Of a DNA stretch of 64,000 bases, positions 56,101 to 63,668 are shown one piece after another. The DNA comes from SHVO01 sp041905795 (GTDB lineage Bacteria; Pseudomonadota; Alphaproteobacteria; Rhodospirillales; Rhodospirillaceae): positions 124,001 to 188,000 of the forward strand of contig JAYRKL010000002.1 in assembly GCA_041905795.1 (NCBI GenBank), read 5' to 3'. The notes below the pieces were generated by a model. The model searched no databases. It saw nothing but the letters and a program-made list of their open reading frames with translations, and was not told the DNA's origin. A program made the position numbers and the translations under genes. How positions within the stretch are numbered: position 1 is the stretch's first letter; every line of letters starts with the position of its first letter.

Positions 56101-56207
56101 TGCTGCACCGGCAGGGAGAACACGGCGCGCAAGCCGAGCACCAGGATCATCAGGCTGACGACGCTGGCCAGAACCGGGCGTTTGACGAAAATATCGGTGA
56201 AGTTCAT
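53127..56207 (-). CDS. RND efflux pump inner-membrane transporter, HAE1 (AcrB/MexB-like)
   Basis: The 1026-residue protein begins FTDIFVKRPVLASVVSLMIL, the RND N-terminal membrane entry. It has 12 membrane helices and two large periplasmic loops. The proton-relay region is VLAIGLVVDDAIIVVENVTRH with the Asp-Asp pair of helix 4, and TPFDAAVTAARELGGPIIAMT follows. The second half ends KHGILLVEFANEAQE and ASIRLRPILMTTAAMVFGV. It exports hydrophobic compounds using proton flow. It is last in the OMF-MFP-RND operon. The stop region is GC-rich without a clear terminator. Confidence 0.96.
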   Translation of the reverse strand: MNFTDIFVKRPVLASVVSLMILVLGLRAVFSLPVQQYPQSESAVVTVSTFYYGADPDVVAGFITTPLEKVIAQANGIDYMTSTSRSGASTITVQLRLNYDANKALTEINTKINSVLNQLPPESQQPVLSITVGAGIDAMYMGFASTVLPQNKITDYLVRVVVPKFQAVQGVQTAEILGAKNFALRVWMDPDKLAAVGVTAADVRQALAQNDYISGLGNTKGQMVQVSLTASTGLHTVEEFENLVIKQSGDAIVRVADVAKVSLGSEDYDSAFIFDGNNSVSIGIQVAPGANLLEVTKRVRDLFPEVAAQLPEGLTGEIVYDSTAFVNASITEVVRTLVEALVIVTIVVFAFMGSPRAVIIPVIAMPLSLVGTFAMMLLFGFSINLLTLLAIVLAIGLVVDDAIIVVENVTRHLEEGMTPFDAAVTAARELGGPIIAMTIVLIAVFVPIGFQGGLTGSLFVEFALTLVGAVTISAIIALTLSPMMCSRMLRAHHGEDNWETRLVARIDRTFGRIHAKYMGMLRSSLDTLPVTLVFASIILVSIYFLYSTANNELAPEEDQSFFIASATFASNSTFDQTLLYGRQMREMSAKYPEIAHTFQFMSPGNSFSGYVMKPWEDRSRSAKVVSQALQGDFNQVAGAQIGVFSPPALPGAFGLPVQVAISTTQPFSQLAEVSNAFLQEAQKSGMFIFANSDLRVSFPEAQVDIDRDKAAQLGLSMSDVGNALASMLGGGYVNYFSLEGRSYRVIPQVQQRSRLNVDQLLNYQIRTPKGDMLPLSTIAKINTKTIPESLNHFQQLNAATIGGVPMIGVPLGDAVKYLQDLAARTLPAGYYLDYGGQSRQYVKESSGFLVTFGFALIVIYLSLAALFESFRDPIIILVSVPMSIAGALLFVSTGLGGASLNIYTQVGLVTLMGVISKHGILLVEFANEAQEKGLSKREAMEEAASIRLRPILMTTAAMVFGVFPLILASGAGAAARFAIGLVIASGISIGTLFTLFVVPAVYLVLATDHTAKRAAGGGSHLPQPAE

Positions 56208-56266
56208 GGGGACCTGACTTCGGCTTCTGATGGGCCGCGGGAGAGACGGACTATGCGCCGGCGGGC

Positions 56267-57430
56267 TTATTCATCGACAGGTTTGGGCTTCGGGTTGTTG
56301 GCCGGCTGCACGCTGTTATTGACCGCGAGCATGGTGCCGTTCTGGATCTTGAGCTGGCCGGCGGTGACGATGGTGTCGCCTTCCTTGATGCCTTCGAACA
56401 CCGCCACCTGGTCGCCGCGGGTCGGGCCGGTGACGACGAACGCCTGGCGCGCGACCAGCTTGGGCTGGCCTTTTTCGTCCTTCACCGCCTGGCCCTTGTC
56501 GTCCTTCTGCTCGACCGCGAGATAGACGGTGTTGCCGTAAGGATTGAAGGTGACGGCGGTCTGCGGGATCGTGATGTAACGCGACGGTTTGCCCGAGGCG
56601 ACCTCGATGTTGACCGACGTGCCGGGCAGGAGCTTCGAGCCCGGGTTGTGCAAGGTGGCGCGCACCAGCACGTTGCGGCTGGAAGTTTCGACCTTGGGGT
56701 TGATGGCGCTGATCTCGCCGTCGAGGTGGGTGTCGGCGTCGGCGTCGAGGCGCACCATGGCCTTCTGGGCGGCGGCGAGCTGCGAGGCCTGCTGCGGCGG
56801 CATGTAGAAGTCGGCGTAGATCGGGTCCAGCGCCTGCAGGGTCACGACCGCGGTGCCCGGATTGAGGTACTGGCCGACATCGACCAGGCGCACGCCGACC
56901 TTGCCGTCGAACGGCGCGCGGATGACCTTCTTGTTGAGCGTGGCGCGGGCTTCGGCGACCGCGGCCTGGCTGGTCTTGGCGTTGGAGGCGGCGACGTCGA
57001 GCGCGGCCTGGGAGATGGCCTTCGCTTCCAATTGCTTGCGGTCGCGGGCCAGCGTGGTGGCGGCGAGGTCGGCGGCGGCCTGGAGCGAGGTCAGGCGCGC
57101 CTGGTCGTCTTCCGAGCGCAGGCGCGCGAGCACCGTGCCGGCCTTGACGTCGTCGCCGGAGTTGAAGTCGATCTCGTCGACGATGCCCGACACTTCGAAC
57201 GCCAGGTCGGCGCCGCGCACGGCGCGCAAGGACCCGACCGCCGACAAGGTCTGCTGCCATTCCTCGGTCTTGGCGATGGTGGTCGAGACCGTCTGCGGCT
57301 GGATGTTGCCGGAGATCATCTTCTTGATGAACGCACCCATGAAGATCTTGAAGCCGAACACGACGCCGAGGACGACCCCGACCACGATCAGCATCTTGAT
57401 CATGCGGTTGCGCGTGAGATTCTCGCTCAT
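56267..57430 (-). CDS. RND efflux periplasmic adaptor subunit (MFP/HlyD family)
   Basis: The 387-residue protein has an N-terminal membrane anchor (MIKMLIVVGVVLGVVFGFKI), a lipoyl-like domain (VSGIVDEIDFNSGDDVKAGTVLARL and VIRAPFDGKVGVRLVDVGQYL), an alpha-hairpin (about 115-165) and a beta-barrel with VRATLHNPGSKLLPGTSVNIEV. The C-terminus KPKPVDE is short. ATG 57430 overlaps the OMF stop by 4 bp. It connects the transporter to the outer-membrane channel. Confidence 0.95.
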   Translation of the reverse strand: MSENLTRNRMIKMLIVVGVVLGVVFGFKIFMGAFIKKMISGNIQPQTVSTTIAKTEEWQQTLSAVGSLRAVRGADLAFEVSGIVDEIDFNSGDDVKAGTVLARLRSEDDQARLTSLQAAADLAATTLARDRKQLEAKAISQAALDVAASNAKTSQAAVAEARATLNKKVIRAPFDGKVGVRLVDVGQYLNPGTAVVTLQALDPIYADFYMPPQQASQLAAAQKAMVRLDADADTHLDGEISAINPKVETSSRNVLVRATLHNPGSKLLPGTSVNIEVASGKPSRYITIPQTAVTFNPYGNTVYLAVEQKDDKGQAVKDEKGQPKLVARQAFVVTGPTRGDQVAVFEGIKEGDTIVTAGQLKIQNGTMLAVNNSVQPANNPKPKPVDE

Positions 57431-59019
57431 TGTGCGTCCTCTTTGGCTTTGCCAGGTCGTTCGGTTGAAACTTGATCGGCATCGGGGCGGTTCCACCAGC
57501 CGCCGCCCAGGGCCGCGAACAGCGCGGCGGTGTCGGCGTAGCGGTTGGCCTGGGCCTGGACCAGGGCGACGCGGGCCTGCTGGTAGGTGCGCTGGGCGTC
57601 GAGCAGGGTCAGGAAACTTGTCGCACCCGTGTCGTAGGCGTTCTTGGCGATCGCGAGGTTGCTGGCCGCGGCGCGTTCAGCCTCGGTCTGGGCCCTGAGC
57701 GCATTGGCGTCGGCTTCCAGTGCCCGTAGCGCGTCGGCCACGTTCTGGAACGCCGCGATCACCGTGCCGCGGTACTGGGCGCCGGCGGCGTCGAAAGCCG
57801 CCTGGGCCGCGTGCTTCTGATGCATGAGCGCGCCGCCGCGGAAGATCGGCTGCAGCACCGAGGCGCCCAGGCTCCAGAAGCCGGTGCCGGACTTGAACAG
57901 GTCGCCGACATCGTTGGCGGTGGTGCCGAAGCTGGCGGTCAGCGGGATCTTGGGCAGCATCTCGGCGGTGGCCACGCCGACGTCGGCGCTGGCGGCATGG
58001 AGGGCGGCCTCGGCGGCGCGCACGTCCGGGCGCTGGTCGATCAGTTGCGACGGCAGGCTGACGGGCAGCTGCTCGGGCAGGCGGATGGAGCCGATGTCGA
58101 ATCCGGACCTGGCCTCGGCGGAGCCGGTTTCGCCGGGCAGCGCGTCGCTGGGATAGCGGCCGATCAGGGCCAGCAGCAGGTGGCGGTTCTGGGCCAAGGC
58201 GCGCTGCAAGGGCGGCAGTTGCGCCTGGGTCTGGGCGACCAGCACCGATTCCGTGACCACGTCGGCTTCGGCCACCGCGCCCAGCTCCAGCTGGCGGCGC
58301 AGCAGGCCGAGCTGCTGGTTGAGGGCTTCGAGCACCGCTTCGGTCGCCTGGATCTGGGCGCGCAGGGCGGCGTTCTGGATGGCGGCCGTGACCACATTGG
58401 CGGTGAGCGAAAGCTGCGCCGCCTCCTTCTGGAATGTGGCGCGCTCGGCCTGGGCCTTGGTGGATTCGGCGGCGCGGCGGGCCTCGCCAAAGAGATCGAT
58501 CGCGTAGCTGACCTGCACCTGGGCGGTCGACACACTATAAGGCGCGGTCGCGGTGGCGCGGCCGGAGAAGGAGTTGACCGTCTTCTGGCGGGTCTGGCTG
58601 AAGCTGCCGTCCACGCTCGGGAACAGGGAGCCGAATTGCGACTCATAGAGTTCCTGCGCCTGGCGCATGGTGGCGTCGGCGGCCTCCAGGGTCGGGCTGT
58701 GCTTGAGGGCCTCGGTCACTAAAGCATCGAGTTGGGCGGAGCCGAACAGCGACCACCAGTCGGCGGTCACCGGCGCCCCGCTGACGAACTTCTGGGCGCC
58801 GCCGGCGGGCGTGCTGGGCGCGGCCTCGACCGTGGTGGCGGGCAGGGGCTCGGCGGTGAAACCGGCGTTCTCGGGGGCCTTGGGACGGAAGAAGTCCGGG
58901 CCCACGGCGCAGGCGGAGAGGAGGAGGGGCAACGTCAGGCCCGCGACGACATGACGCGCTGTCGTCCTGCCCAGGCGGGCGAGGGGGGGCCGGTTCACCC
59001 TGGAAGCCTTTTTAAGCAA
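57427..59019 (-). CDS. Efflux outer-membrane lipoprotein channel, NodT/OprM family
   Basis: The 530-residue protein has a long basic N-terminus and lipobox LLLSAC-AVGPDF, so it is a lipoprotein. SAPVTADWWSLFGSAQLDALV (in GAPVTADWWSLFG) is the NodT signature. Repeated helical segments include GLLRRQLELGAVAEADVVTE-type runs and SLPSQLIDQRPDVRAAEA. The start is TTG 59019 with AAGGAAAA about 9 bases upstream; an in-frame GTG at 58998 has no ribosome-binding site. It is first gene of the efflux operon. Confidence 0.93.
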   Translation of the reverse strand: MLKKASRVNRPPLARLGRTTARHVVAGLTLPLLLSACAVGPDFFRPKAPENAGFTAEPLPATTVEAAPSTPAGGAQKFVSGAPVTADWWSLFGSAQLDALVTEALKHSPTLEAADATMRQAQELYESQFGSLFPSVDGSFSQTRQKTVNSFSGRATATAPYSVSTAQVQVSYAIDLFGEARRAAESTKAQAERATFQKEAAQLSLTANVVTAAIQNAALRAQIQATEAVLEALNQQLGLLRRQLELGAVAEADVVTESVLVAQTQAQLPPLQRALAQNRHLLLALIGRYPSDALPGETGSAEARSGFDIGSIRLPEQLPVSLPSQLIDQRPDVRAAEAALHAASADVGVATAEMLPKIPLTASFGTTANDVGDLFKSGTGFWSLGASVLQPIFRGGALMHQKHAAQAAFDAAGAQYRGTVIAAFQNVADALRALEADANALRAQTEAERAAASNLAIAKNAYDTGATSFLTLLDAQRTYQQARVALVQAQANRYADTAALFAALGGGWWNRPDADQVSTERPGKAKEDAQ

Positions 59020-59486
59020 AGTCTTTTTCCTTCGTAGGGCCCTGCAAAAACGGGCCTGCTTTTAGCGGGTGCGCCAGCCAAACACAAACCCCCCGGCCCG
59101 CGAGAGGTATGACATCTTCGCGGTCATCGGCAGGTTTGGCGTCAGGTTGGTTACGCCGAAACTGGTTCTAAGGCTTTGAAAATATGCGTGAACGGAACAG
59201 GCCGCGCGCCCCGGGGCCGTCGGTTATCCACACCATGGATATGTCGCTATCGGGTGCGTACCGCTGCCGATCCGCCGCATCTGTTGCTTAAATACCCCGG
59301 CCCCTTTCCCCATTTCCACCGCGAGGTGGGGTGGCCGGCACCGCGAATCAAGCCGTAAAGGCAAAAAATCTGCGACCGGCGCCTGACTCGGGGCGCGGCG
59401 GTCCGGGGGCCGCCTTTACAGTTATGACTATACATAATAGAGATAAGCCCGATTTCGGGTTTCCCTTCGCAACAGTGAGTTCTCCC
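59020..59486. promoter_or_regulatory. Intergenic region between efflux operon and ammonia-lyase gene
   Basis: This 467-bp divergent gap contains no supported gene. It holds the start region of the OMF transcript (minus), a lone consensus DnaA-box-like TTATCCACA (59224-59232), and an A/T-rich palindrome TTATG-ACTATA-CATAA (59422-59437) about 50 bp before the lyase start, which is the best candidate for its promoter/operator. Promoter elements could not be assigned with certainty. Confidence 0.4.
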
Positions 59487-61004
59487 ATGCCTATCGTCCT
59501 CGACGGCGCGTCGCTGACCATTGAGAAGCTTGTCGCAATCGCGCGCAACAACGAGCAGGTCTCGCTCGACCCCAAGGCCCTTGAGCGCATCAAGGTGTGC
59601 CGCGCGATGCTCGAAAAGAAGATCGCCGCCAAGGAAACCATGTACGGCATCAACACCGGCATCGGCGAGTTCTCCGAGACCAAGCTCACCGACGCGCAGG
59701 TGAAGGACTTCCAGAAGTACCTGATCTACAACCACGCCGCTGGCATCGGCGAACCCGCGCCGATCGAACACGTGCGCGCCGCCATGGCCGGCCGCATCAA
59801 TGTGCACGCCCACGGCAACTCGGGCTGCCGCCCGGAAATCACGCTCACCCTGGTCGAGATGCTCAACAAGGGCGTCTCCCCGGTGATCTCCAAGAAGGGC
59901 TCGGTCGGCGCCTGCGGCGACCTCGCGCCGATGGCGCAGCTTACCTTGCTGATGATGGGCGAAGGCGAAGCGTTCTATAAGGGCGAACGCCTCCGGGGCG
60001 GTGAAGCCATGAAGCGCGCCGGCATTCCCATCCCGGGGCTCGAGGCCCGCGACGGCCTCGCCGCCATCAACGGCTCCAACGTGCTCACCGGCATGAGCGC
60101 CTTGCACATCCACGACATGGAACGCTGGCTGAAGCAGGCCGAGATCTGCGCCGCCATGAGCATCGAAGCGCTGCTCGGCAACATGAAGCCTTACGGTCCG
60201 AAGCTGCACGAACTGCGCGGTTTCAAGGGCGCCCAGGCCTCGGCCGCCTTCATGACCAAGGTCATGACCGGCTCCGACCTCATGACCGGCAAGATGAAGA
60301 CCAAGGTGCAGGACGCCTACTCCATGCGCTCGACGCCGCAGGTCATCGGCGCCGCCCGCGACGCCATCGCCTACGCCCGCAGCCAGGTGGAAATCGAACT
60401 CAACGGCGTCGCCGATAACCCGATCTTCGTGCCGGAAGAGAACCTGACCCTCACCGGCGCCAACTTCCAGGGCTCGCCGGTGTCGCTGCCGATGGACATG
60501 GCGGGCGCGGCCATCACCATGGTCTCGGTGCTGTCCGAGCGCCGCATGAACCGTCTCACCAACCCGGCGCTCAGCCAGGGCCTGCCGGATTTCCTGGCGC
60601 ATGAACCGGGCTTCTACTCGGGCCTGATGCTGTCCCAGTACACCGCCGACCACCTGATCGTGGAACAGCGCATCCTCTCGGCGCCGGCCTCGATCCAGTC
60701 GATCCCGGCGGCGGCCGACCAGGAAGACTTCGTCTCCATGGGCATGAACACCGCGCTCAAGAACGGCCAGATCCTCGAGAACGCCTGCGGCGTGCTCGGC
60801 ATCGAGTTCATGGCCGCGGCCCAGGCGCTGGACTTCCGCGAATTCACCCCCGGCAAGGGCACCCAGAAGGCGCGCGAAGTGATCCGCAAGTATGTCGCCC
60901 ACCTCGAGGTCGACCGTCCGCTCTACCCCGACCACAACGCCATGGCGGCGCTGGTGAAGTCGGGCGAGATCCTGGACGAAGTGCTGAAAGTGATCGGCGC
61001 GTAG
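59487..61004 (+). CDS. Aromatic amino acid ammonia-lyase family (HAL/PAL/TAL) with Ala-Cys-Gly in place of the MIO Ala-Ser-Gly
   Basis: The 505-residue protein, normal for bacterial HAL, has catalytic Tyr53 in MYGINTGIG, the MIO loop GSVGACGDLAPMAQ with Cys143 instead of Ser (codon TGC 59913-59915), the NGSNVLTG helix, SMRSTPQVIGAARDAI (RCxPQ-like segment) and AAADQEDFVSMGMN near the C-terminus, where HAL usually has QEDHVS. The selectivity pair is Asn82-His83 (LIYNHAAGIGEP). The family eliminates ammonia from His, Phe or Tyr using MIO formed from Ala-Ser-Gly. The substrate is not clear and no hutU/hutI lies nearby. ATG 59487 gives the standard N-terminus. Confidence 0.9.
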   Translation: MPIVLDGASLTIEKLVAIARNNEQVSLDPKALERIKVCRAMLEKKIAAKETMYGINTGIGEFSETKLTDAQVKDFQKYLIYNHAAGIGEPAPIEHVRAAMAGRINVHAHGNSGCRPEITLTLVEMLNKGVSPVISKKGSVGACGDLAPMAQLTLLMMGEGEAFYKGERLRGGEAMKRAGIPIPGLEARDGLAAINGSNVLTGMSALHIHDMERWLKQAEICAAMSIEALLGNMKPYGPKLHELRGFKGAQASAAFMTKVMTGSDLMTGKMKTKVQDAYSMRSTPQVIGAARDAIAYARSQVEIELNGVADNPIFVPEENLTLTGANFQGSPVSLPMDMAGAAITMVSVLSERRMNRLTNPALSQGLPDFLAHEPGFYSGLMLSQYTADHLIVEQRILSAPASIQSIPAAADQEDFVSMGMNTALKNGQILENACGVLGIEFMAAAQALDFREFTPGKGTQKAREVIRKYVAHLEVDRPLYPDHNAMAALVKSGEILDEVLKVIGA

Positions 61005-61010
61005 CGCCGG

Positions 61011-61040
61011 TCATCCTCGGGCTTGACCCGACGATCCAGG
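61011..61040. repeat. Short palindromic intergenic repeat, inverted copy
   Basis: TCATCCTCGGGCTTGACCCG reads as the reverse complement of the GTCAAGCCCGAGGATGA repeat type; its mate lies at 61141-61161 in the other orientation. Confidence 0.5.
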
Positions 61041-61050
61041 GCAGGAAAGA

Positions 61051-61080
61051 AAAACGGCTGTACCAAGTGCAGCCGTTTTT
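61051..61080 (+). terminator. Rho-independent terminator of the ammonia-lyase gene
   Basis: Stem AAAACGGCTG (61051-61060) and CAGCCGTTTT (61070-61079), 9-base loop, with the T-run continuing TTTTTCG. Because A and T flank both sides, it could also act on the minus strand. Confidence 0.85.
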
Positions 61081-61140
61081 CGTTTGCGCCGTGCGGTCAC
61101 CAGCGCGTTTGCCGCAGCTCTCCTTTGCAGTAAACCTAGA

Positions 61141-61161
61141 CCCTCGGGTCAAGCCCGAGGG
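61141..61161. repeat. Short palindromic intergenic repeat (GTCAAGCCCGAGG type)
   Basis: CCCTCGGG-TCAAG-CCCGAGGG, perfect 8-bp arms. Same family as 32737-32759 and 61011-61040. Confidence 0.6.
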
Positions 61162-61211
61162 TGACGGTGGGAGTTTTGTCGGGCAGCATTGGGCCTCCGA
61201 GGGAGGCTTTC

Positions 61212-61634
61212 ATGCACACACTCACTGGCGGATGCCGCTGCGGAAACTTCAAGGTCAGTCTCACGCTCTCCAAGCCGCCGGGTGAATTCGTCGCCCGTGA
61301 GTGCGGGTGCTCGTTCTGCGTCAGCCGCAAGGGGCGGCATGTCTCCGATCCTGGCGGCAGCGTCGCGATCTCGGTCGCCGATGAGTCGCTGTGGAACAAG
61401 CACCGCTTCGGCACCGCCACCTGCGACTTCATGATCTGCACCAGGTGCGACGGCTACATGGGCGCGGTCGGCGACACGCCGGCCGGACTCAAGGCGGTGA
61501 TCAGCGTCTGGTGCCTGGATACGCCCGATGCGTTCACCACGACCGCGCCCTCGGATTTTGAAGGCGAAAGCGTTGAGAACCGCCTCGCGCGCCGCGCCCG
61601 CAACTGGACGCCGGCGGTGCTCAAGATCGGTTAG
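61212..61634 (+). CDS. GFA-domain protein (glutathione-dependent formaldehyde-activating enzyme/CENP-V family)
   Basis: The 140-residue zinc protein shows GGCRCGNFKVSL (CxC pair), ECGCSFCVSRKG (CxCxxC) and CDFMICTRCDGYMGAV (CxxC), the complete GFA metal-ligand set. GGGAGG at 61201-61206 sits 5 bases before ATG 61212. The true substrate of most GFA proteins is unknown. Its last 14 bases overlap the end of the convergent FkbM gene. Confidence 0.9.
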   Translation: MHTLTGGCRCGNFKVSLTLSKPPGEFVARECGCSFCVSRKGRHVSDPGGSVAISVADESLWNKHRFGTATCDFMICTRCDGYMGAVGDTPAGLKAVISVWCLDTPDAFTTTAPSDFEGESVENRLARRARNWTPAVLKIG

Positions 61635-62433
61635 GCGCGGTGCGGAAGGTTCCGGCGCCCGCGTCCCATTCGACCTTCAAGCCCGGCCGGCTGGTGTGCT
61701 GGGCGATGCAGGCCGACCCCATGACGTCGCAGCGGTAGCCCAACGCCGCGAGATGCGCGAGCAGGGCGCCGGTCCGCGCGGTCAGACCGTCCACGGTTCC
61801 GGGTTTCCAGATTTCCAGGATCAGCGGCGGATAGCCGCTCAGCGCCAGGGTCTCGGCGCCGCCCGTCAGGACGTCGCGCTCCATGCCCTCGACGTCGATC
61901 TTGATCAGGCGCACGTCGCGCAGGCCGAAACTGTCCAGGCGGCGAAAAAGTCCGGACTCCACCGCGGCGCCGTCCTGGTCGGTGGCGACGGTCCGGCGCA
62001 ACGCGCGCACAGTCCGGTCGGCCGAGACCGCGCCGATATTGGCGTCGGCGGCGTAATCGGGCCGCGGGATGTCCATGGTTTCATCGGCGGCGCCCAGCGC
62101 CACGTTATGCGCGTGGATGTTCTCGAAGCCGTTGATGACGATGTTGCCGCACAGCTGGTAGTAGACGATGCGCTGCATCTCGAAGCAGTGGAGCGTGTAT
62201 CCGGCGGGCAGCCGCCGCGCCAGGGCGATGGCGACGGCGCCGAGATTGGCGCCGGCGTCGACGATCGTGCCCAGCTGCGGCTCCGGCGCCGCGAGCAGCG
62301 CCTGGGCGAGATCCACCGTCCAGGGTTCCCAGGCGCCGGTGGTGGCCAGGGTCCGGTTGATCATGTCCTGGCCGGCGAACACCAGGTACCGGCCGGACAC
62401 GGTCTCCATCGGAACGACGGGCGGCAGCGCCAT
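61621..62433 (-). CDS. FkbM family methyltransferase
   Basis: The 270-residue protein has SAM motif I IVDAGANLGAVAIALAR, CFEMQRIVYYQLCGNIVING, the FkbM signature RLIKIDVEGMERDVLTGG and LILEIW. It probably O-methylates a sugar or other hydroxyl on a glycan or metabolite. It lies 3 bp after the epimerase-like gene on the same strand, so the two form an operon. Confidence 0.9.
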   Translation of the reverse strand: MALPPVVPMETVSGRYLVFAGQDMINRTLATTGAWEPWTVDLAQALLAAPEPQLGTIVDAGANLGAVAIALARRLPAGYTLHCFEMQRIVYYQLCGNIVINGFENIHAHNVALGAADETMDIPRPDYAADANIGAVSADRTVRALRRTVATDQDGAAVESGLFRRLDSFGLRDVRLIKIDVEGMERDVLTGGAETLALSGYPPLILEIWKPGTVDGLTARTGALLAHLAALGYRCDVMGSACIAQHTSRPGLKVEWDAGAGTFRTAPNRS

Positions 62434-62436
62434 GGA

Positions 62437-63615
62437 TCAGGACGGCTTTTTCTTCAGGTTCGCGTCCCAGGCCGCCAGCACCTCGGCTTCGCGCGCGGTG
62501 GAGAGGCCGGCGCGTCCGCCGTCCGCCTGGCGTTTCTGCTCATCCGCCGGCCGGGACTTGTTCCAGGCCAGGGTGTCGCGCGCGGTCGCGGCCAGCGGCC
62601 GGAACGTCAGCCCTTTGGCGAGCGCCCGCGCATTGCTGCGGCGCGTGAAGCCGGCGCTCTCGCCGAGGGGCGGCACCCAGACCGGCATGTTGGTCCAGGC
62701 GCTGACTTTCTGTTCCTTGAGGAAATCCGCCGGCACCCAGGTGAATTCCGCCTGGGCTTTGAGCGCGGCCTTGATGCCGTCGAGCAGGGCGCCCATCGAC
62801 AGCTCCTTGGCCGGCCCCACCGCGTTGTAGACGCCGAAGGCGCGTTGTTCGGCCATGCGCACGGTCCATTCGGCGATGTCGCGGGAGTCGATGTACTGGA
62901 CCGGGTCGAACATGGTGCCGGGCGCCAGCACCCGTCCGCCGCGTTCAATGCGCGTTGGCCAGTAGGTGAACCGGTCGCTCTGGTCCTGGGGGCCGACGAT
63001 CAGGCCCGGACGGATGATGGTGGAGCGTCCGGCATAGTGCCGCTCCACCTCGCGTTCGGCTTCGGCCTTGAGGATGCCGTAAAAGCGGAACATGTGGTCG
63101 GAGACGAGTGTGTAGGGATCGACGTCGGCCGGCAGGGGGTTGGTCGCCGCGGTTTCGTCGGCGCCCGGCGTATCGTTGTCCTTATAGGCCGAGATGGTTG
63201 AGATGAAGATGTACTGCTTGCAGTTGTCCTTGAGATACTGGGCGGCATTGCGCACCCACGCCGGGAAGGTGGTGGGGTTGTCGATCACGACGTCGAATGT
63301 CTTGTCCTTGAGCGCGCTGACGTCGGCGTTGAGGTCGCCCACCAACTGGTCCACGGACCCCGCGAACATGTTCGGGACCCTGGTATTGCGATTGAGCAGC
63401 GTAACCTTGTGGCCGCGCGCGAGCGCGTAACGCACCTGTTCCGGCCCGGTGAACCCGGTGCCGCCGAGGATGAGGATGTTGAGGGGCGTTGCGGCCTTGG
63501 CGATGGGCGCGGGCGCCTCGGCGGCGATGGCGCCGGTCACGGGCGTCACCAGGGCCGCGGCCGCGGCGGCCTTGAGGAATTCGCGGCGTTTGCCGGTGGC
63601 CGGCTGGAAATGCAT
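62437..63615 (-). CDS. Exported NAD-dependent epimerase/dehydratase-like protein with Tat signal
   Basis: This 392-residue protein has an N-terminal KRREFLKAAAAAALVTPVTG, a twin-arginine signal (RR-x-F-L-K). An extended SDR fold follows: ILILGGTGFTGPEQVRYAL (NAD motif GGTGFTG), NRNTR, the catalytic region ISTISAYKD, and HYAGRSTIIRPGLIVGPQD. YGILKAEAE (YxxxK) is present. Tat export implies it folds with its cofactor in the cytoplasm and acts in the periplasm. Related exported proteins occur in soil bacteria; the substrate is unknown. Confidence 0.88.
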   Translation of the reverse strand: MHFQPATGKRREFLKAAAAAALVTPVTGAIAAEAPAPIAKAATPLNILILGGTGFTGPEQVRYALARGHKVTLLNRNTRVPNMFAGSVDQLVGDLNADVSALKDKTFDVVIDNPTTFPAWVRNAAQYLKDNCKQYIFISTISAYKDNDTPGADETAATNPLPADVDPYTLVSDHMFRFYGILKAEAEREVERHYAGRSTIIRPGLIVGPQDQSDRFTYWPTRIERGGRVLAPGTMFDPVQYIDSRDIAEWTVRMAEQRAFGVYNAVGPAKELSMGALLDGIKAALKAQAEFTWVPADFLKEQKVSAWTNMPVWVPPLGESAGFTRRSNARALAKGLTFRPLAATARDTLAWNKSRPADEQKRQADGGRAGLSTAREAEVLAAWDANLKKKPS

Positions 63616-63668
63616 CTCGCGCCTCCTTCTCTGGAAGCGCGAGAGTAGCAGAACAAGCGAAGGAGTTC

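Noticed and set aside
59224..59232. Consensus DnaA box TTATCCACA
   Set aside because: A single box without further boxes, an A/T-rich unwinding element or origin genes such as dnaA or parAB; not evidence of a replication origin.
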